NCBI GenBank assembly: GCA_018666135.1
Contig: JABJAN010000061.1
Location: 1 to 35,255, forward strand
Length of the DNA: 35,255 nt
Direction: 5' to 3'
From: Alphaproteobacteria bacterium
GTDB lineage: Bacteria; Pseudomonadota; Alphaproteobacteria; Puniceispirillales; Puniceispirillaceae
Shown here: one piece after another, positions 17,116-25,940 of the stretch
Position numbering within the stretch: the first letter of the stretch is position 1
Layout of the letters: the number at the start of each line of letters is the position of its first letter
Program-made: the position numbers and the translations under genes
Notes under the pieces: generated by a model
Seen by the model: only the letters and a program-made list of their open reading frames with translations
Databases searched by the model: none
Told to the model about the DNA's origin: nothing

Positions 17116-17781
17116 TTAATTCTCATCAAGAAAATTAAGTCCCTCATTCTTGTTTGAAAAAAATTTCAAAGGAACAATACTTGGACCAAAATTTGGCAGA
17201 TCAAAAAATCCATAAACGCCATACGATATATCCCACCCCATCGAACCACCTGAGTAATCACCAACACTGATCAAATAACCCTTATTACAACTAACTCCAA
17301 TATTGGGCGCCAAATCTGAACATCTTTTATTGCTAATGGGCCCAAGTATTCTATAAGAATATTCGATATCGTATCCATCTGACGAGTGTTTTATCCAGAC
17401 GTCTCCGTCTCGATCCTCAAAGTCAAATTTTTCTGGGGAGCATTGCTCAATTTGTGCTGTCAGAGAGATTTTCTCGCAGACACCATCATTCTGGCACCAA
17501 CTTGGTCTTATGGGCGCAAAATTGGAAATTGAACTACCCATGAAGTGCCCAGGATCTTTGAAAAATTGTCCTAATTTTTTGATCCCAAAAACATCCGCAA
17601 ATTCTTCAAAATTATCGCCTGACATCCATGGTCTATTAAAGCAAAACGGATGAATAATTCTTTTGTTGATGTTCCATCCTAATAATGGATTATCGTCCGT
17701 CTCTGGCGCCGCGCCATTTATTGACAGAATTGTCCATCCACTATCTATCTTATTATACCAAATTGATCCCCTACCAAGCAT
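17116..17781 (-). CDS. C-terminal fragment of a frameshifted secreted protein
   Basis: This 221-residue frame starts at an internal Met. Upstream of that ATG the same frame still codes DNAPCPPVGWRGF before meeting a TAG at 17824-17826, where it abuts the end of the preceding ORF in the other frame. Removing one base at 17823/17824 joins the two into one 334-residue protein. The fragment is rich in Trp, Gly and Asp and has several cysteines (SWCQNDGVC, CSDLAPNIGVSC), which suits an extracytoplasmic beta-rich protein with disulfides. I do not recognise the family. The segment GWRGFMLGRGSIWY reads as a conserved-looking core. Nothing suggests an independent ribosome-binding site, so separate translation is doubtful. 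Confidence 0.6.
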   Translation of the reverse strand: MLGRGSIWYNKIDSGWTILSINGAAPETDDNPLLGWNINKRIIHPFCFNRPWMSGDNFEEFADVFGIKKLGQFFKDPGHFMGSSISNFAPIRPSWCQNDGVCEKISLTAQIEQCSPEKFDFEDRDGDVWIKHSSDGYDIEYSYRILGPISNKRCSDLAPNIGVSCNKGYLISVGDYSGGSMGWDISYGVYGFFDLPNFGPSIVPLKFFSNKNEGLNFLDEN

Positions 17782-17815
17782 GAATCCGCGCCATCCAACA
17801 GGGGGACAAGGTGCA

Positions 17816-18121
17816 TTATCTGCCTAGTACCTGTTCTATCCATTCTTCATTAAATACTTCTTTGAAAGTCTTGTTTGTAACAGATTGTTTTCTTGGACCA
17901 TTTTGTAATTCGCCTTGGACCAGCGAAAAAATTCCGGACAGGTCTTTATTTGAAACTAAATTTTGGATTTTAACGCCAAAAGCGTATGCATCTGTTGGAG
18001 CATAGTAATTTTGCCAGAAATCTGCGTAGTCTTGATCTTCGCTGCTACATTCATTCGCTATTACTGGCGAAATAAAGGAAATAAAAAAACAAAACAGAAG
18101 TGAAAATCTAATAAATCCCAT
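17816..18121 (-). CDS. N-terminal fragment of a frameshifted secreted protein, with signal peptide
   Basis: The 101-residue frame begins with a clear Sec signal peptide, MGFIRFSLLFCFFISFISPV, with cleavage expected after VIANE/ECS or VIA-N (residues 21-24). The mature part, DQDYADFWQNYYAPTDAY onward, is helical and soluble-looking and ends EEWIEQVLGR at a TAA (17816-17818). Deleting one of the paired C bases at 17823/17824 converts the end to VLADNAPC and continues into the 221-residue downstream frame. AGGTGG lies about 12 bases before the ATG. The whole locus is therefore one periplasmic or secreted protein gene split by a +1 frameshift, either by real mutation or by sequence error. The function is unknown. 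It lies 75 bp downstream of glmS on the same strand. Confidence 0.65.
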   Translation of the reverse strand: MGFIRFSLLFCFFISFISPVIANECSSEDQDYADFWQNYYAPTDAYAFGVKIQNLVSNKDLSGIFSLVQGELQNGPRKQSVTNKTFKEVFNEEWIEQVLGR

Positions 18122-18196
18122 TATAAGTAATACCCACCTGCATAAACGCGCACCGCGTCATTCTACAATTAAAATATATGTAATAAAATCAGTATG

Positions 18197-20017
18197 TTAC
18201 TCGACCGTAACTGACTTTGCAAGATTGCGTGGCTGGTCTATGTCGGTGCCTTTTTCAAAGGCTGTTAGATAGGCAAGAATCTGAGCTGGTATTGCTCCTA
18301 CAATCGGTGTTAAAAGAGGTTCGCACTCTGGAATGGTGATTTTCTCAGCGGCAAAATCAAGTAAATTTAAAGCAGATTGCGTGCCAACAACAATAATATG
18401 GCCGCCTCTCGCATCTGCCTCTTTAAGGTTGCTGACCGCTTTACGCGCCATATCATCATCTGAAACAAAACTAACTATAGGCAAGCCATCCTGTAATAAT
18501 GCTATAGGACCATGTTTCATCTCACCAGAAGCAAATCCCTCTGCGTGAATATAGCTTAATTCTTTTAGTTTTAATGCTCCCTCACACGCTAAAGGATATA
18601 AAATATCTCTCCCTAAAAACAAACAGGAGCTCGCATTTTTTAGCTTATGTGCAATCGGGCGAATAGAATCAAACAATTCCATTGATTTACCTACAGCGCC
18701 AGGCATCTTTAACAATTGATGATGTAATTCATCTGCCCGAGAAGCAGAAATATGTCCATTTTGTTTTCCAAGAGCGATAGCAAGGCAGAACAGGACTACC
18801 AATTGCGCAGTAAACGCCTTAGTGCTTGCCACCCCAATTTCTGGACCTGCTCTCGTAGGAAGGATTTTATCTGCTTCACGCGCAATGGTACTGTCGACAA
18901 CATTTACAATACCAAATGTATCTAGCCCAAGTTTTTTTGCATATCGCATCGCCAATAAACTATCAATACTTTCCCCAGACTGGCTTATAACAATAGCTGT
19001 ACTTTGGCATGAGGCAACAGGTTGACGATAGTGATATTCAGATGCAATCTCACAAACCACAGGTATTCCAGCAAGCTTTTCTATCCAATATCGACCAATT
19101 TGTGCAGCATAAAAACTTGTCCCTGCAGCTAATAATACAATTCCTTTTATGGAGGAGAGAGAAGATATATCAAGCCCTGCTGTTAATCTTCCTGTAGTAT
19201 CACTCATTGCTGAAATAGTATGACTTATCGCATCTGGCTGTTCATGGATTTCTTTTTCCATATAATGCCTAAACCCTGCCTTATCTAATAAAACAGGGCT
19301 TGCTTTTACTTGCACTATCTCTCTATTTGCAATTTCATTATTGGAGTCATATATTGTGCATCCCTTAGATGTAATTATCGCATAATCATTATCTTTGAGA
19401 TAAATTACGTGTCTTGTCAGATGCGCAATCGCAAGGGCATCAGATGCAACAACTGCCATATTATCCGAAAGCCCGATAGCCAAGGGCGACGCATTACGAG
19501 CAGCCATTAATGTATCAGGATAGGATTTGCTTAGCGCTGTGAATGCATATGCCCCTTCAATTTTAGATATAACCTCCTGTAATATAGCAACTGGAGGCAG
19601 ACCTTTTTTGATGAAGTGAGAGAACAAATGGGCTAACACCTCTGAGTCAGTGTCACTTGTGAATACAACACCTTTTTCTATCAGATCTGCTTTAAGTTCA
19701 GCATAATTCTCAATAATACCATTATGAACAATTACAACCTCGTCAGTAGCATAGTGTGGATGCGCATTGTGCTCAGTAACGCCGCCATGGGTTGCCCATC
19801 TAATATGGCCAATTCCTGTATTTCCAGGGATAGGCATTTTTTTAATTTTAGCTTTAAGTTCTGCTAGCTTGCCAACAGCGCGACACAAGTGCAATCCTTC
19901 TTCATCTATGGAAGCAATACCAGCACTATCATATCCGCGATATTCAAGTCGCTCCAGCGCGCCAATAACGATGTCTTGGCATTTCTCAGAACCTACATAT
20001 CCAACAATACCGCACAT
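18197..20017 (-). CDS. glmS: Glutamine-fructose-6-phosphate aminotransferase (isomerizing)
   Basis: GlmS makes glucosamine 6-phosphate from fructose 6-phosphate and glutamine, the first committed step towards peptidoglycan and LPS amino sugars. The start is the ATG at 20017, because MCGIVGYVG must expose the catalytic Cys after Met removal; the frame is open 22 codons further upstream, but that would bury it. The product is 606 residues. The Ntn-type glutaminase domain is about 1-220 (GYDSAGIA, HIRWATHGG, HNGIIEN). Two SIS domains follow (LLAAGTSFYAAQIGRYW near 297, QSGESIDSLLAM near 345, FLGRDILYPLACEGALKLKE near 482). The C terminus DQPRNLAKSVTVE is the classic ending. It is divergent from glmU, which gives coordinated UDP-GlcNAc supply. 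No glmS ribozyme is seen. Confidence 0.97.
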   Translation of the reverse strand: MCGIVGYVGSEKCQDIVIGALERLEYRGYDSAGIASIDEEGLHLCRAVGKLAELKAKIKKMPIPGNTGIGHIRWATHGGVTEHNAHPHYATDEVVIVHNGIIENYAELKADLIEKGVVFTSDTDSEVLAHLFSHFIKKGLPPVAILQEVISKIEGAYAFTALSKSYPDTLMAARNASPLAIGLSDNMAVVASDALAIAHLTRHVIYLKDNDYAIITSKGCTIYDSNNEIANREIVQVKASPVLLDKAGFRHYMEKEIHEQPDAISHTISAMSDTTGRLTAGLDISSLSSIKGIVLLAAGTSFYAAQIGRYWIEKLAGIPVVCEIASEYHYRQPVASCQSTAIVISQSGESIDSLLAMRYAKKLGLDTFGIVNVVDSTIAREADKILPTRAGPEIGVASTKAFTAQLVVLFCLAIALGKQNGHISASRADELHHQLLKMPGAVGKSMELFDSIRPIAHKLKNASSCLFLGRDILYPLACEGALKLKELSYIHAEGFASGEMKHGPIALLQDGLPIVSFVSDDDMARKAVSNLKEADARGGHIIVVGTQSALNLLDFAAEKITIPECEPLLTPIVGAIPAQILAYLTAFEKGTDIDQPRNLAKSVTVE

Positions 20018-20099
20018 AACTCTCTGTCCTAAATCAATACTCTTGGCAAACAGATACTTAATAACACATCTATCGTCAATCAAACATCACGATATTCCT

Positions 20100-20128
20100 T
20101 TGATGCATAAATAATAATTCTGTATAAA
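20100..20128 (+). promoter_or_regulatory. Predicted glmU promoter giving a leaderless mRNA
   Basis: TTGATG (4/6) at 20100-20105, a 17-base spacer and TATAAA (5/6) at 20123-20128 fit a sigma-70-type promoter. The expected start of transcription is about seven bases on, at or next to the glmU ATG at 20135. No Shine-Dalgarno sequence is present before that ATG. Confidence 0.45.
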
Positions 20129-20134
20129 GATTAT

Positions 20135-21472
20135 ATGAGTTTTACAGCAATTATACTTGCTGCCGGTAAAGGCAGTCGAATGAAATCATCTCTTGCAAAG
20201 CCGCTTCATAAAATTGCTGGCCAAGAAATGATTGCATGGGTAATTGACGCCGCAAACGCTGCTGGCGCAACTTCCATTATTCCCGTAATCAGCAGAGATA
20301 CAGCTGACTTAGAACAATATTTAGAAAATAATCTTGCTGGTTCTGCCATAGCAATCCAAGAACAGGCAAATGGCACGGCAGGCGCGCTGATGGCAGCCCT
20401 TCCTCTGATACAAAATACCACCCAACCAATAATCGTTTTATATGCGGACACCCCTTTTATAGACAGCACAATCATTTCAAATTTAACTACTAACATACAA
20501 TCTGGCACTGATATATGTGTATTGGGATCCACTATAGATAATCCAACTGGGTATGGCAGGTTGCTAGTCTCTTCTGCAGGGACTCTGCAAGCAATTATTG
20601 AAGAAAGTGAGGCAAGTGAGGCGCATAAATCAATTACCAATGTAAATGCAGGCATTATGGCATTTAATGGTAATATTCTTGCACAAATGCTTCAACAAAT
20701 AGAGCCCGCAAATTCTAAGAATGAATATTTTTTAACAGATATTGTATCTATCGGTGCTAGGAACAACCTAAAAATTGATTATTTTTTAGCTGAACAAGAT
20801 AGTGTAATTGGCATTAACACGCTTGAACAATTAGCAGAAGCTGAAGCCATGGCGCAAAAGCGCCTGCGCAGTGCTGCAATGCTTTCTGGAGTGACTATGA
20901 TGGCACCAGAGACAGTGTTTCTGCGAAAAGATACTTGTTTTGGCAATGATGTTATCATCGAGCCTAATGTAACAATCGCTGCTAAGGTTAAAATAGGGGA
21001 TGGATGCCATATTAGGTCATTCTGCTATTTAGAGGAGTGCGAGATAGGGAATTATAATGTGCTTGGACCTTATGCTAGGATAAGACCAGGCACTGTTACA
21101 TCTCAAGATGTAAAAATTGGTAATTTTGTTGAAATTAAAAAAGCCACTCTTGGCAAGGGCGCCAAAGTAAACCATTTAAGTTATATTGGTGATTCTCTTA
21201 TTGGTGATAAGGTCAATATTGGAGCAGGAACAATTACCTGTAATTATGATGGCTACAATAAATTTGTAACAGAAATTGGCCACGGGGCGTTTATCGGCTC
21301 AAACACAGCACTTGTCGCCCCTGTAAAAATTGGGGAACAATCTATTATTGGTGCTGGCTCCACCATAACGCAAGACGTACCAGATAACGCTTTGAGTGTT
21401 TCTAGAAGTGACCAAAGAACCATCAAACAAGGTGCCACAAAATTCAGAAGCAAAAAGAAGGCCAACCGCTAA
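20135..21472 (+). CDS. glmU: Bifunctional UDP-N-acetylglucosamine pyrophosphorylase / glucosamine-1-phosphate acetyltransferase
   Basis: This 445-residue enzyme acetylates glucosamine 1-phosphate and then couples it to UTP, giving UDP-GlcNAc for peptidoglycan and lipid A. The N-terminal uridylyltransferase starts TAIILAAGKGSRMKSSLAKP (residues 4-23), followed by EQANGTAGALMAA and YADTPFID near 103. The linker helix and the left-handed beta-helix acetyltransferase run from about 255 (MMAPETVFLRKDTCFGNDV) to the end. NHLSYIGDSLIGDKVNIGAG near 348-367, TCNYDGYNK and FIGSNTALVAPV are the acetyltransferase signature. The ATG is fixed by the family N terminus. The gene is divergent from glmS across 117 bp, and its mRNA is predicted to be leaderless. 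It converges on sbmA. Confidence 0.96.
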   Translation: MSFTAIILAAGKGSRMKSSLAKPLHKIAGQEMIAWVIDAANAAGATSIIPVISRDTADLEQYLENNLAGSAIAIQEQANGTAGALMAALPLIQNTTQPIIVLYADTPFIDSTIISNLTTNIQSGTDICVLGSTIDNPTGYGRLLVSSAGTLQAIIEESEASEAHKSITNVNAGIMAFNGNILAQMLQQIEPANSKNEYFLTDIVSIGARNNLKIDYFLAEQDSVIGINTLEQLAEAEAMAQKRLRSAAMLSGVTMMAPETVFLRKDTCFGNDVIIEPNVTIAAKVKIGDGCHIRSFCYLEECEIGNYNVLGPYARIRPGTVTSQDVKIGNFVEIKKATLGKGAKVNHLSYIGDSLIGDKVNIGAGTITCNYDGYNKFVTEIGHGAFIGSNTALVAPVKIGEQSIIGAGSTITQDVPDNALSVSRSDQRTIKQGATKFRSKKKANR

Positions 21473-21565
21473 AAACACTTTCTGCTAAAAAAACAAGATT
21501 TCTTTAGCTTCCTTCCTTAAAATATATGAAGTTATTCTGTTTCTAGGTCAAATAAATCTGATTAA

Positions 21566-22816
21566 TTACTTCTCCACACCACCTGTTTGAATAAAATCTT
21601 GATCAATATCTGGCAATTCCTGACCTATAATTGCTTTTTCAAATGCCTGTAATCGTTTGAAAATGGATAATAGCTCAATGATAGTTGTCCAGCTATTTAC
21701 CAAATACTGGAATGAGCTAGATACTTGCGTAAAGGCGGTTAAAATCTGTTGCATTATTCCATAGGTAAACGCCCCAACCACGATAGAAGGAATAAGAATA
21801 AAATAAGCAAAAATATTATCTGCTTGGATATATAACCCTCTAAAGACATTGAAATACATATAGTGAAAATATAGTTTGAAATAATTTCTTCTCACATTTG
21901 AAAATAATTCGCGAATAGTTGGCGGGGACGCTCTTGTCTCATCATCTTCTCCATACACAAGTTCTTTTCGGTATGCTGCCTCTACTCTCTGATTACGAAA
22001 CTCTAACCCTGGCAATTTAATGCCAGCAACAGCTAAAATTATAGTTCCGAATATTGACCAGAAGATTGCTGCAAGCATTAATGGATATGGAATAACACCT
22101 ATAATTGGTAATTCTGAAACATAAGAAGATAAGCTTAGCAACAAGGGCAGGAAGGCAAATAACGTCATAATTGCATCTACAATAGATACCCCAAGGCTTT
22201 CCATTATTCCAGCAAACCGCATGGTGTCTTCTTGTATTCTTTGTGCTGCCCCTTCTATATGACGAACACGGCTCCATTGGCTGAAGTAATAATCATTCAT
22301 TGCTGTTCGCCAGCGAAAAATATAGTGACTTACAAAAAATCGAGTTGCCACATAAATAACCATCCACAATAATGCAATCTGTGCGAATATAACTAGTAAC
22401 GACATCAACTCAGATGCAGGCACATTTTTTTCTGGATCTAGTGCTGCAATAACATTATCAAAAAATGGTCTGCGCCAATAATTCAATGCCACTGATACTT
22501 GCACTGAGAAATAGGTTGAAAATAAAATAATCTGAGAACCAACTATCGACCAAAGCTGCCAGCGATGTGGTAATAAAATGAACCAAAATGCTGTAAATAG
22601 GGCGCTTGCAACAAAATAATAGATATAAAACCATTGAAACTCAGGCGTAATAAAAAACCCTAAACCAATTACAGGCTCTCTATCATCAATGAGATCAAAC
22701 CCAAAAATTTGTCCGAGTTCTGTGCCATAGCTGTACCACAACACCACAAGGAAGGCTGTCCAAAGGATAGCACTTATTAAAAATAACAGCGGTTTTGGAA
22801 AAAATGAACGAAGCAT
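21566..22816 (-). CDS. sbmA: SbmA/BacA-type peptide antibiotic transporter
   Basis: This 416-residue inner-membrane protein belongs to the SbmA/BacA family, proton-driven importers of proline-rich and nodule-type antimicrobial peptides, bleomycin-like compounds and microcins. It consists of a transmembrane domain like that of ABCD-type ABC transporters but has no ATPase domain. At least six hydrophobic segments are visible, including LLFLISAILWTAFLVVLWYS at 10-29 and a pair near 62-110. NYWRRPFFDNVI near 111-122 and WRTAMNDYYFSQW near 168-180 are family signatures, as is RIQEDTMRFA near 193. The C terminus INELLSIFKRL-like helix is intact. The ATG has GTGAG upstream. It follows rodA by 56 bp on the same strand, so it is probably the last gene of the mre operon. 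Confidence 0.9.
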   Translation of the reverse strand: MLRSFFPKPLLFLISAILWTAFLVVLWYSYGTELGQIFGFDLIDDREPVIGLGFFITPEFQWFYIYYFVASALFTAFWFILLPHRWQLWSIVGSQIILFSTYFSVQVSVALNYWRRPFFDNVIAALDPEKNVPASELMSLLVIFAQIALLWMVIYVATRFFVSHYIFRWRTAMNDYYFSQWSRVRHIEGAAQRIQEDTMRFAGIMESLGVSIVDAIMTLFAFLPLLLSLSSYVSELPIIGVIPYPLMLAAIFWSIFGTIILAVAGIKLPGLEFRNQRVEAAYRKELVYGEDDETRASPPTIRELFSNVRRNYFKLYFHYMYFNVFRGLYIQADNIFAYFILIPSIVVGAFTYGIMQQILTAFTQVSSSFQYLVNSWTTIIELLSIFKRLQAFEKAIIGQELPDIDQDFIQTGGVEK

Positions 22817-22872
22817 TTAGAACTCACTTTCAATAATCTCTTTTTATTTTTCTATTCAGGATATTTATTGAA

Positions 22873-23973
22873 TTAACTAACTTCAAGGTCTTCTTTATGA
22901 CTATTCTGCGACATATTTATTGTAATACCAAGAATTACAAACATAGTAAGCAACGCCGTACCACCATAAGATAACAGGGGAAGAGGTGCGCCGACAACTG
23001 GTAAAACACCTGTTACCATTGCAATATTAACAAACATATATAAAAAAATCGTCATGGCAAGTCCGCTTGATACAAGTTGAGTAAACCTATTTTTTGCCTT
23101 CAATCCTACTCCAGTAATAGAAAATATTATCAAAAAATAAATCAAAATGATGCTGACATTTCCAACAAATCCAAATTCTTCTCCAATTAACGTAAATACA
23201 AAATCGGTTTGTTTTTCAGGTAAATAGTCAAGTTGAGACTGCGACCCTTGAAGAAATCCTTTCCCAAACATACCGCCAGAACCAAGAGCAATTTTTGATT
23301 GTGTGATTTGCCATCCAGCACCTAGCACATCACTCTCAGGATTTAAAAATGTTAGCAATCGTGCCTTTTGATAATCATAAAGTTGGCTCCAAATTATGGG
23401 AATAGCAGCAGCCAATAAGCCAATTCCCATACATACATATCGTTTGGGAAGTCCGCTAACAAAGATAACCGCAAGCCCCCCTACTATCAGCATTAATCCT
23501 GTACCTAAATCTGGTTGAACGAAAATCAAAGAAGCAGTAATGGCAATAATTAATAATGCTGGAACATGGAAAATAAGCTTATATATTTGGTCAAATGAGC
23601 GCTGAGATAAATATCGTGCCAATAGCACGATTACTGCAATCTTAGCTGGTTCAGAAGGCTGAAAATTCATAAAACCAAGATCAATCCACCTTGTTGCTCC
23701 TGCTCCTACGCCAATAAATGGCATTGCCATAAGAATAGCAACAAAGCAAAGCCATACAAAAAAACTTATTCTAAATAGAAAATTTATAGGTAGAAAGGCA
23801 ATAAAAATCGCAATTAAAAAACCTAACCCAGAGCGCATCAAATGTTGCTGAACTGAAGCTGTCCAAACACCATCAGACGCCGAATAAAGTGCTAAACACC
23901 CAATCAGTACTAGAAATAATATAGCGCACACCATACCCCATGGAACCGCCAGCAATCGTGATGTCCAGCTCAT
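22873..23973 (-). CDS. rodA: Rod-shape peptidoglycan glycosyltransferase RodA
   Basis: RodA is the SEDS-family glycan polymerase of the elongasome, working with PBP2 in the inner membrane. The 366-residue product has about ten hydrophobic segments. SEDS signatures include GAGATRWIDLGFMNFQPSEP near 90-109, with the conserved W-P-S-E-K/A region, FVQPDLGTGLMLIVGG near 150-165 (including the catalytic-site Asp of QPDLG), FLPEKQTDFVFTLIGEEFGF-type sequence near 250-270, and LPVVGAPLPLLSYGGTALL near 325-343. The ATG overlaps the mrdA stop codon (ATGA, four bases), so the two are translationally coupled, as is usual for this pair. The C terminus is complete. Confidence 0.97.
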   Translation of the reverse strand: MSWTSRLLAVPWGMVCAILFLVLIGCLALYSASDGVWTASVQQHLMRSGLGFLIAIFIAFLPINFLFRISFFVWLCFVAILMAMPFIGVGAGATRWIDLGFMNFQPSEPAKIAVIVLLARYLSQRSFDQIYKLIFHVPALLIIAITASLIFVQPDLGTGLMLIVGGLAVIFVSGLPKRYVCMGIGLLAAAIPIIWSQLYDYQKARLLTFLNPESDVLGAGWQITQSKIALGSGGMFGKGFLQGSQSQLDYLPEKQTDFVFTLIGEEFGFVGNVSIILIYFLIIFSITGVGLKAKNRFTQLVSSGLAMTIFLYMFVNIAMVTGVLPVVGAPLPLLSYGGTALLTMFVILGITINMSQNSHKEDLEVS

Positions 23974-25922
23974 GTGGATTGCCTTTCAAGCGCGAATTTT
24001 AATATATCGCGTGCAATTGGCGCCGCCATAGAAGAACCACTTCCTCCATGTTCAACTATGATACTTATTGCATATTTGGGTTTATCATAGGGTGCATAGG
24101 CGACAAATAAGGCATGGTCTCTATCCTTCCAACGTCTATCTATATTATCAATAACACCTGCCTCTCGCTCGGCTTTGGTAATTTTTTTAACCTGCACAGT
24201 CCCTGTCTTACCTGCCATTTTATACCCGTCTATATCGTAATTTCTGGCTGTACCTCTACTATCGGAAATCACAGACCTCATTGAACGCTGTATCTCTCTT
24301 AACACATACTCATTTATCTCTAAGGGCGCAAAATCATCCGTATTTTCAACTTCCTTGGAATGCAGCTTAGGTGTAATTGCCTTTTTTCCATTGGCAATTC
24401 TGGCTGCCATAACAGCTAATTGAATAGGTGTTGTTAATACAAAACCCTGACCAATGCCTGCAATCACTGTTTCTCCTGGTGTCCATATTGAACCTCGATT
24501 AGTCTGTTTCCAAGCACGGTTTGGAATAATGCCTAATTTTTCTTCTGGAATACCAACATCAGTTATGACACCAAGCCCCATCCTGTTAGCCATATTTTGA
24601 ATTCGGTCAATACCCGTTTTAAGCGCAATTTGATAAAAATACACATCGCAAGACTGGGCAATAGCTTGCCTTCCATCTACTCTTCCATGCCCCTTTTCTT
24701 GCCAGCAATAAAAATTTCGATCCCCAAATTCAAAAAAGCCTTTACAGAAATATGTTGTATCTGCTGAGACTATGCCTGCTTCAAGAGCAGCAGCATAGAC
24801 TACCATTTTAAAGGTTGACCCTGGTGAATATAATCCAGAAACAACCCTATTCATTAATGGCACTCTGGGATGCTGATTAATATTTTGCCATGTCCTATTT
24901 GATAATCTCCCAACAAACAAATTGGGGTCATATGAAGGTAGTGAGGCCATTGCTATTACTGCCCCTGTTTTAATTTCCATTAAAACAACTGCACCCGATT
25001 CAGGAGGCACATATCTAGATTTGGCGTCCTTTAATATCATTGTCTCGCCAATATTAATATGCGCCTGCAATTCATCATTGCGAGTTATCGCCTCTTGCAC
25101 AGCGCTTGTAGCTAGCTCAACTACTTCTGAATTACCTTGCTTAAGCCGGTTAACAGCATATGATTGAACATCGATATCAATCGTAAGCTGATGGTCTTCT
25201 CCGCGCTGCGGCAGATTGTCTGAGATAAACCTAACTGGCTTACCTTTTGAATTTACCTCAATACGCTCTTTTCCAAAATTACCTCGAAGTGAGTTTTCAA
25301 GTGTTTTTTCAAGACCTGATTTTCCAGTTTTTAAACCAACCAATCTTCGAAGAGTTTGATTTTTTTCTACTTCCTGAGCGGTAACGCCAGAAACATATCC
25401 TGTCACATGAGACAGAAGCTTGCCCTGCGGATAAATTCGATTGAAATTTTTCTGAAATAACACGCCCTCCAATATGGCACTACGGATGGCAAGTTTGGAT
25501 AATTCACGCTGCGTAAGATCTGATTTAATAGATATTTCAAGGAAATTAGGTTGCTTGCTTGCTGTATCTATGATTTCTGAAGCCGCTTCGTCAGACAAGC
25601 CAATAATTCTATCAATGTTCGCTAACAGCTTTTCTAAATTTTTTACGCGAGCTGGTATTACTACCAACTCAAAAACTTCTGCATTTCCAGCAAGTAAGCG
25701 ATTTTTTGAATCAAAAATTCTGCCGCGTGGTGCAATCACCAAACGATGGTCAAATTGATTTTGATCTGACAATTTCAGATAAGCATCGCTATGCAATATC
25801 TGCAATTGATATAATCTTCCTACTAGAATTAGCCCAAAACTGATTTGCAACCCGCCAACAAATAACATTCGGCGGGAGATTTGATTGGCAACATCTTGTA
25901 TTTCTTTGCGTTTTTTTGCCAA
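23970..25922 (-). CDS. mrdA: Penicillin-binding protein 2 (elongation transpeptidase)
   Basis: PBP2 crosslinks peptidoglycan during cell elongation. The 650-residue protein has one membrane anchor (residues 19-38) and a periplasmic pedestal domain (about 45-245, including APRGRIFDSKNRLLAGN). The transpeptidase follows, with the catalytic Ser369 in STFK (369-372), SCD at 424-426 as the second motif and KTG at 572-574. Between pedestal and transpeptidase there is an extra stretch of about 45 residues (262-306, Glu- and Ala-rich then SRYVPPESG) not found in E. coli PBP2. The start is TTG at 25922, preceded by a run of eight G inside a GGAAGG-type ribosome-binding region. It lies 15 bp after mreD and overlaps rodA by four bases. 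Confidence 0.96.
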   Translation of the reverse strand: MAKKRKEIQDVANQISRRMLFVGGLQISFGLILVGRLYQLQILHSDAYLKLSDQNQFDHRLVIAPRGRIFDSKNRLLAGNAEVFELVVIPARVKNLEKLLANIDRIIGLSDEAASEIIDTASKQPNFLEISIKSDLTQRELSKLAIRSAILEGVLFQKNFNRIYPQGKLLSHVTGYVSGVTAQEVEKNQTLRRLVGLKTGKSGLEKTLENSLRGNFGKERIEVNSKGKPVRFISDNLPQRGEDHQLTIDIDVQSYAVNRLKQGNSEVVELATSAVQEAITRNDELQAHINIGETMILKDAKSRYVPPESGAVVLMEIKTGAVIAMASLPSYDPNLFVGRLSNRTWQNINQHPRVPLMNRVVSGLYSPGSTFKMVVYAAALEAGIVSADTTYFCKGFFEFGDRNFYCWQEKGHGRVDGRQAIAQSCDVYFYQIALKTGIDRIQNMANRMGLGVITDVGIPEEKLGIIPNRAWKQTNRGSIWTPGETVIAGIGQGFVLTTPIQLAVMAARIANGKKAITPKLHSKEVENTDDFAPLEINEYVLREIQRSMRSVISDSRGTARNYDIDGYKMAGKTGTVQVKKITKAEREAGVIDNIDRRWKDRDHALFVAYAPYDKPKYAISIIVEHGGSGSSMAAPIARDILKFALERQST

Positions 25923-25940
25923 CTTCCCCCCCCTTCCTTA
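25923..25940 (-). promoter_or_regulatory. G8 tract within the ribosome-binding region of mrdA
   Basis: Between the mreD stop (25938-25940) and the TTG start of mrdA (25922) the minus strand reads GGAAGGGGGGGGAAG, with eight consecutive G (25926-25933). The tract supplies and at the same time spaces the Shine-Dalgarno sequence. Length changes in it would alter translation rather than frame. Confidence 0.6.

Noticed and set aside
20018-20083. 22-codon N-terminal extension of GlmS
   Set aside because: The catalytic Cys must follow the initiator Met directly (MCGIVGY), so translation starts at 20017.
18018-20134. glmS ribozyme or GlmY/GlmZ-type control upstream of glmS
   Set aside because: The glmS-glmU gap is only 117 bp with none of the ribozyme core pairing, and such control is not expected in alphaproteobacteria.
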